Shown here: positions 30,078 through 33,820 of the stretch, one piece after another
Layout: each line of letters begins with the position of its first letter
How positions within the stretch are numbered: the stretch's first letter is position 1
Virus record (IMG/VR): IMGVR_UViG_3300044825_000898
Coordinates: 1 to 33,820 of that record
Strand: one strand, 5' to 3'
DNA length: 33,820 nucleotides
DNA from: a virus
Position numbers and translations under genes: made by a program
Notes under the pieces: model-generated
Databases searched by the model: none
What the model was told of the DNA's origin: nothing
The model's input: the letters and a program-made list of their open reading frames with translations, nothing else

Positions 30078-30539
30078 TCACACGATCACTACGTCGTGGC
30101 TCTGCCGCTTGCGGTGCAGGATTTCCTGGATGCGCTTCTCGGTCTTGCGGTGCGCACGGATGACGATCCTGGCCGGCAGCACCTCGAGCAGGTCGGCATA
30201 GTCCTCGAGGATGGCACGCACGGCCTTCATGCCTTCGCCGTCCAGTCGGATCTTCCCGTCATCTGGCATGCGGCGCCCGGCCCGCGTCATGCCTGCAGTG
30301 GCGTCTTGCAGCAGGCCGGCCGGATCCATGGCCACGCCCTCGGCGATCAGCGTTTCCCTCAGGTTCACGGCATCGCTCACGACGCGCCAGTCGTCCGGCG
30401 TGGGGTTCTCGGCCGATTCCATGGCGGCCAGGCCTTCCCACATGCGCGTGAGCTGGTGCAAGCGCCTGTGCCCGTCGATGGGCTGCGTGGGGCTGGCCAT
30501 CAGCTCGTCCATCATCGTGTAGGTGGTGAAGGTCTTCAT
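30078..30539 (-). CDS. Hypothetical phage protein
   Basis: A 153-aa soluble protein read on the minus strand, starting at ATG 30539 in a 4-nt overlap with the upstream gene. Segments such as DGHRRLHQLTRMWEGLAAME, NLRETLIAEGVAMDP and LEVLPARIVIRAHRKTEKRI look like a conserved helical phage protein. I have no function for it. It is the last gene of the minus-strand operon. The basic C-terminus (AHRKTEKRIQEILHRKRQ) would suit nucleic-acid contact. Confidence 0.7.
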   Translation of the reverse strand: MKTFTTYTMMDELMASPTQPIDGHRRLHQLTRMWEGLAAMESAENPTPDDWRVVSDAVNLRETLIAEGVAMDPAGLLQDATAGMTRAGRRMPDDGKIRLDGEGMKAVRAILEDYADLLEVLPARIVIRAHRKTEKRIQEILHRKRQSHDVVIV

Positions 30540-30997
30540 TGCGTCGTCCCAGTGGCAGCGAAGAAGTGGGCGTGCGCGGCCTTCAGGCTGTCGTTCAGGT
30601 TCGCCGTGATGCCGGCCGTGGCGTAGCGGTGCACATGCTTGGCATGGGCGTAGTGCCAGACCACCTTGTTCACCTTCTCCGCCTTGCCCTTGGCCCGAAC
30701 GATCACGCCGGCATCCAGAGCGGGCTTCAGCAGCGCCGGGATGTGTCTGTCGTCCGGGAGTTTGCACAGCACCTTGATCTCGGCGGCTGTCAGCACTTGG
30801 CCGCTTTCCTCGAGGTACTTGATGACGGTCATCGGGGCCGACACCGTGCGCAGCTTGCGCATGTGGTACATCATCTCGATGATCACGTCGTAGGCTTCCT
30901 GCGCCACCTGCCGGCCGGCTGCAGTCATCGGCGTGTCGAGCAGCTTGTCAGCGACTTGGCTTGCCCGCGTGAGGACTTCAAGGTTCTTGAGGTTCAT
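30536..30997 (-). CDS. Hypothetical protein with winged-helix-like region
   Basis: A 153-aa protein starting at ATG 30997. Residues about 60-120 (PMTVIKYLEESGQVLTAAEI, then DDRHIPALLKPALDAGVIVR) have the pattern of a winged helix: two helices, a recognition helix and a wing (KAKGKAEKVNKVVWHYA). A DNA-binding regulatory or replication role is inferred, not shown. It overlaps the next gene by 4 nt and is separated from the YfdQ gene by a UUCG-capped hairpin. No strong ribosome site precedes it. Confidence 0.68.
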   Translation of the reverse strand: MNLKNLEVLTRASQVADKLLDTPMTAAGRQVAQEAYDVIIEMMYHMRKLRTVSAPMTVIKYLEESGQVLTAAEIKVLCKLPDDRHIPALLKPALDAGVIVRAKGKAEKVNKVVWHYAHAKHVHRYATAGITANLNDSLKAAHAHFFAATGTTQ

Positions 30998-31016
30998 GTC
31001 TGTGCTCGGTGGGTGA

Positions 31017-31034
31017 GGGGGGCCGAAGCCCCCC
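31017..31034 (-). other. UUCG-capped intercistronic hairpin
   Basis: On the minus strand GGGGGGC, loop TTCG, GCCCCCC: a 7-bp GC stem closed by the very stable C(UUCG)G tetraloop, without a T tract. It lies 4 nt after the YfdQ-family stop. Likely an mRNA stability or polarity element rather than a full terminator. Confidence 0.7.
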
Positions 31035-31038
31035 ATGG

Positions 31039-31785
31039 TTAGCCGTGCCTGGTGCCATTGATGGTCGTGATGCCGGTCTTTTCCTCGACCTGGCGGCGCA
31101 GCTCGTCGGCGGCGTCCTCGATGATCTTGTGCGGGCGCTCGAGGTCGTACCACAGCTGAAGCAGGCCATCGTTGATCCGGTAGCGCAGGCGAGCATTCAC
31201 GGCGTAGGCCGGGCCACCTTCGAACACGGCGATGCCGATCTTGAACGTCTCGGGCACCTGGATCTTGCCCTTGCCGGCCGTGCCCTGGATGCTCTCTTCG
31301 TAGGTGAACTCGTTCTGGCCGTTGGACAGGCGGATGCCGCTAGCGAAGTTCACCTTCTTCTTGGCCTCGAGGGTGGTGGCGATCTCGAGCATGTGGGCCG
31401 CCACGGGCTCCACGATGTCGGGCAGGTTGTCCTCGATGAACACGGCGAACTGCTCTTGCGTCATTCGCTTGCTGTCGTTGCCCGTCCAGGTCTTCCACTC
31501 TGCCGACAGCGGGCATTCGTAATCGAACCAGTGGTCACCCCAGCCGGCGTCGTCCTCGCCTGCGCCGTGGTCGTTGATCACGGCCGAGAAGCGGGGCGGG
31601 TTCACCGTCCGGTAGATCTCGGTCAGGCCTTCCACCTTGTGCTTGTTGACCTGGCGCACAAAGCTTTCCAGGTCGCGGATCTTCACCAGGCCCTTCTTGC
31701 GGGTCGGCTTGGGCAGCTTCTTGGTCAGTTCCTCGCTCAGGGTGCCAAAGCGAAGGGCATTGATGGTGTCGGTAAAGGGCTTCAT
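31039..31785 (-). CDS. YfdQ / DUF2303-family protein
   Basis: A 248-aa protein of the YfdQ (DUF2303) family. Typical parts are the central VNPPRFSAVINDHGAGEDDA, then MTQEQFAVFIEDNLPDIVEP and KVNFASGIRLSNGQNEFTYE, and the C-terminal GPAYAVNARLRYRINDG. Members occur in phage recombination and early operons; their function is not established. ATG 31785 is the natural start (MKPFTDTINALRFGTL). No strong Shine-Dalgarno is visible. It follows a terminator-like structure after the HTH gene, so its level may be reduced relative to RecT/YqaJ. Confidence 0.85.
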   Translation of the reverse strand: MKPFTDTINALRFGTLSEELTKKLPKPTRKKGLVKIRDLESFVRQVNKHKVEGLTEIYRTVNPPRFSAVINDHGAGEDDAGWGDHWFDYECPLSAEWKTWTGNDSKRMTQEQFAVFIEDNLPDIVEPVAAHMLEIATTLEAKKKVNFASGIRLSNGQNEFTYEESIQGTAGKGKIQVPETFKIGIAVFEGGPAYAVNARLRYRINDGLLQLWYDLERPHKIIEDAADELRRQVEEKTGITTINGTRHG

Positions 31786-31806
31786 GGCAATGATGGGTAG
31801 AAGGGT

Positions 31807-31837
31807 GGGCCAGAAAAAACCCGCTGGCCCATCGGGT
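31807..31837 (-). terminator. Terminator with alternative hairpin
   Basis: On the minus strand ACCCG (31837-31833), 9-nt loop, CGGGT (31823-31819), then a T6 run (31819-31814) form a terminator. The loop segment GGGCCAG (31830-31824) is exactly complementary to CTGGCCC (31813-31807) just after the T run, so a second, mutually exclusive 7-bp hairpin is possible. Confidence 0.6.
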
Positions 31838-31844
31838 ACGGCGC

Positions 31845-32030
31845 TCAGTTGGTGTTCTGCTTCAGGTACTCGTCCAGGGCCGCTTGCCGGTAGCGGATCG
31901 GGCCGCGGGGCGAGTCGCCCAGCTTGATCCAGGCCGGGCCCTTGCGGGTCGCACGCCAGGCCTCAAGGGTGGCGGTGGAGACGCGCAGCTGGATCGCGGC
32001 TTCCTTCGGGGTCAGCAGCTTGTCGTTCAC
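31845..32030 (-). CDS. Small HTH protein, excisionase/AlpA-like
   Basis: A 61-aa helix-turn-helix protein of the HTH_17 (MerR-like, excisionase-like) type: LTPKEAAIQLRVSTATLEAW is the helix-turn-helix, followed by the wing WIKLGDSPRGPIRYRQAALD. Start at GTG 32030, supported by GAGGTG about 5 nt upstream; no ATG is available. Such proteins are phage excisionases or transcription regulators. No integrase is in the window, so excisionase is not preferred over regulator. It lies 8 nt after the RecT stop. Confidence 0.8.
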   Translation of the reverse strand: MNDKLLTPKEAAIQLRVSTATLEAWRATRKGPAWIKLGDSPRGPIRYRQAALDEYLKQNTN

Positions 32031-32038
32031 GGCGCACC

Positions 32039-32929
32039 TCAGATCGGGCTGTCGTGGTCGATCGGCTCGGCCTGCTGGCCGGCGTGCACCACGGTGGCGG
32101 AGACATCGATCACGCCATCGGCGTCAGCTGCGGGCGCCTCCTGGGCCTGGAGAACCTGGGCGGCAACACGCGACAGGCGCAACGGCCGGCGGGTGTCGGC
32201 CTGTGGGGCCTGGGCATCCTGCTCGGGCTGCGGCGCCGGCTCGGGCTGGGCCTGCTGGGCCTCGGCCGGCGGCATGAACAGCTCGTCGTCTTCGCGCAGG
32301 GCGCCGTCGATGTCGGTGCTCAGGGGAAGGCGCTTGGCGTGCCGGCGCACCACGGTCTTCTTGGCCATCTCGGCAAAGTCGGTGACCCACGGGCCGCTGT
32401 CCTTCGAGCGGCTGCGGCCTCGGATGGCGTTCACGTCCTCCACGCTCATCACCTCGCGGGACTTCTCGCCGTCCTTCATCGTCACGATCGAGTAGACGGC
32501 GATCAGCTTGCCGCGGCCGGCCAGGCTGGGCTTGTGCGTGATGTGCTCGTTGTCGCCCAGCTCGAAGTCGAAGGTGTCGTTCTCGTAGACGGCCTGAACC
32601 GACCAGGTGCTGATCTCGCCGGAGTTGCGCACCAGCTTCATGATGCCTGCGACCATGGGCATCCACTGCGCTTCGACGGTGCCATCCTTGCGGCGGAACG
32701 TGACGATGGCGCCCTCTCGGCCGTCCGGCAGCAGGCCGGTCTGCGCGGCCTTGGTGGCAGCAGCGAACAGCGTGCGCCGGTCGGCATCGAGCAGGGCCTG
32801 GTTCGTTTGCACGGCCGTCAGGGTGGTGCGCACGAAGCGCTCGACCGGGACGTGTGCGGGCAGGGCCGCCTTGAATTGGGGGGCCATCTTCTCGACGGCG
32901 CTTCGGATCTCGACCAGTGCGGTGCTCAT
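32039..32929 (-). CDS. recT: RecT-family single-strand annealing protein
   Basis: A 296-aa protein. The core includes PVERFVRTTLTAVQTNQALL, AATKAAQTGLLPDGREGAIV, MPMVAGIMKLVRNSGEI and AKKTVVRRHAKRLPL, all characteristic of RecT. The C-terminal third (PPAEAQQAQPEPAPQPEQ and beyond) is a disordered Pro/Gln/Ala linker with an acidic end (IDHDSPI), possibly for contacting host single-strand-binding protein. RecT anneals complementary single strands and pairs with a 5'-3' exonuclease, here the adjoining YqaJ gene. ATG 32929 overlaps that gene's stop by 4 nt. Confidence 0.92.
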   Translation of the reverse strand: MSTALVEIRSAVEKMAPQFKAALPAHVPVERFVRTTLTAVQTNQALLDADRRTLFAAATKAAQTGLLPDGREGAIVTFRRKDGTVEAQWMPMVAGIMKLVRNSGEISTWSVQAVYENDTFDFELGDNEHITHKPSLAGRGKLIAVYSIVTMKDGEKSREVMSVEDVNAIRGRSRSKDSGPWVTDFAEMAKKTVVRRHAKRLPLSTDIDGALREDDELFMPPAEAQQAQPEPAPQPEQDAQAPQADTRRPLRLSRVAAQVLQAQEAPAADADGVIDVSATVVHAGQQAEPIDHDSPI

Positions 32930-33820
32930 TGCTTGTTGCCTTTCTTGGTGGTGATGCGCAGGCCGCGGTAACCCTTGCGGCCTCCGTAGGTGGTGCCGAT
33001 CATCTCGGCGGTGATGGTGGTGGGCGGCGTGTCGGCGATCATGCTGGCGCTGATGGTCCAGCACAGGCCCAGCACGCGCTCGGCGTCGCCAATGCGCTCG
33101 AGCAATTGGGCCTTGGCGGTCTGCTTGTCCTCGGTGGCTTCCTTCTCGGCCAGGCTGGCGCGCTGGTACTCGCGCACCAGCGATGCGATTTCGGCATCAC
33201 TGCTGGCGTCAAGGATCTTGCCCGGCTCGGCGTAGCTGTGCAGCCGAATCAGCGCATCGGCGTCCTCGGGCATCATGGGCGGCGGCGGCTCGTTCTTGCT
33301 GACAGATCGCCAGAACTTGGCCACGGCCAGGCGGATCGCGGCGATCACCCGCTCGCTGCGGTGGCGCTCGATCACGCGGTAGCGGTTGCCGCCGACGAAG
33401 GCGCAGACGTAGGCCTTCTTGAACCCGCTCACGGCCATCTGGTGCTGCACCTGCATCTCGATGTGCTCGGGCGCTTCGATCTCGCCGTCGTCGTGGATCA
33501 GCCAGCCATTGCGGAAGGCAAGGTAGTCGACGTTCTTGATCTCGAGGTGCGCCGGGCCGTCCGGGTCATTCGTGATGAGGAAGTCGAACGAGCTGCCGAT
33601 GCGGGCATCCGGGTCGCGCCAGTAGTCCTTCATGGGCTCGATCGTCCAGCCGCGTTCCTCGGCGATGCCGTGGGCGATGGCGGCCTCCAGGCGGTTGCCC
33701 CAGCGCATGCGCTCGTTCTGTTGGAACTCCGGCTGCTCGCCGGACTGCTTGCGGTGCCACAGCTCGAAGTGGGTCACGTAGGGCGACATGCCGAACAGGG
33801 CAGCCGACTCGGTGCTGGTC
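32926..33820 (-). CDS. YqaJ-type exonuclease, 5' end beyond window
   Basis: A YqaJ viral recombinase-family nuclease. Visible are the PD-(D/E)xK pieces: SSFDFLI (Asp), HLEIKNV (E-x-K) and the Gln motif MQVQHQMAVSG. Reading continues upstream of the first internal Met at 33787-33789 as TSTESAALFGMSPYVTHFEL, which matches the conserved family N-terminus (S/T-x-x-x-A-A-x-x-G-x-S-P). The gene is therefore cut by the window edge and that Met is not the start. Over 298 residues are visible. The C-terminal part is a coiled coil plus a small domain. It resects double-strand ends for RecT. Confidence 0.88.
   Translation of the reverse strand, partial: TSTESAALFGMSPYVTHFELWHRKQSGEQPEFQQNERMRWGNRLEAAIAHGIAEERGWTIEPMKDYWRDPDARIGSSFDFLITNDPDGPAHLEIKNVDYLAFRNGWLIHDDGEIEAPEHIEMQVQHQMAVSGFKKAYVCAFVGGNRYRVIERHRSERVIAAIRLAVAKFWRSVSKNEPPPPMMPEDADALIRLHSYAEPGKILDASSDAEIASLVREYQRASLAEKEATEDKQTAKAQLLERIGDAERVLGLCWTISASMIADTPPTTITAEMIGTTYGGRKGYRGLRITTKKGNKQ

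Noticed and set aside
10981-30081. GCATCAC as a genome-wide regulatory motif
   Set aside because: It also occurs several times inside coding sequence of this GC-rich DNA, so recurrence alone is not meaningful; only the 21-bp-spaced pair at the tailspike promoter was kept.
33787-33789. Met at this position as start of the YqaJ nuclease
   Set aside because: Ten in-frame codons upstream to the window edge match the conserved family N-terminus, so the gene is truncated by the window.
1-33820. tRNA genes, CRISPR arrays, insertion sequences, integrase/att site
   Set aside because: No cloverleaf with a T-loop signature, no regularly spaced repeats, no transposase or integrase reading frame found by eye.

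Overview
The window is a contiguous piece of a GC-rich, tailed double-stranded DNA phage or prophage with podovirus (short-tailed) architecture. The structural genes resemble the Bordetella phage BPP-1 type: a Bbp17-like major capsid protein, a Bbp16-like cement protein and a Bbp19-like small protein, combined with T7-type connector, tail-tube and internal-virion (ejection) proteins. High GC in most genes, strong G/C third-position bias and the BPP-1-like gene set suggest a betaproteobacterial host (Burkholderiales/Comamonadaceae-like). That host assignment is an inference. No RNA polymerase, DNA polymerase, integrase, reverse transcriptase, tRNA or CRISPR array was seen.

Layout, left to right on the + strand. 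(1) 19-1043: three small accessory genes of visibly lower GC, a terminator, and a VRR-NUC nuclease. (2) 1014-3770: an extended -10 promoter, a hairpin leader, a P4-type primase-helicase, then a 206-bp non-coding stretch with repeated ATCCGTCC motifs and a 32-nt alternating purine/pyrimidine tract. This stretch is the best candidate for a replication origin. (3) 3771-7003: a ParB-methyltransferase fusion and both terminase subunits, all overlapping. (4) 7014-12774: the head module (two small LLGG/ILGG-tailed proteins, portal, Bbp19-like, a tandem pair of Gp49-family genes, scaffold, major capsid, cement, a small tail-end gene), closed by a strong terminator. (5) 12885-24930: tail tube and ejection proteins, including an 889-aa protein with a muramidase domain and an 1850-aa protein with a DdrB/ParB-like segment and a HExxxH segment. 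(6) 24927-30064: a good sigma70-like promoter, a beta-helix tailspike, a lysis cluster (three small membrane proteins, a GH108 endolysin, a 3-TM holin) and a stand-alone tail-tip-like protein.

The right end (30078-33820) is on the minus strand and converges on the late module with only 13 bp between stop codons. In its own transcription order it encodes a YqaJ-type exonuclease (cut by the window edge), a RecT annealing protein, a small HTH protein, a YfdQ/DUF2303 protein and two unknown proteins. This is a recombination operon with a terminator and a UUCG-capped hairpin between its later genes.

How it fits together: replication starts from the primase-helicase, possibly at the repeat region. 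RecT/YqaJ recombine or concatemerise DNA, and the methyltransferase may protect it. TerS/TerL package it through the portal into the scaffolded Bbp17/Bbp16 shell. The ejection proteins and tailspike deliver it, and the lysis cluster releases progeny. The most notable points are the DdrB-like region inside a probably ejected virion protein, a shared SVA-x-DLLGG-type motif in three head-module proteins, the mosaic 378-bp tandem duplication, and the repeat/Z-DNA region after the primase.
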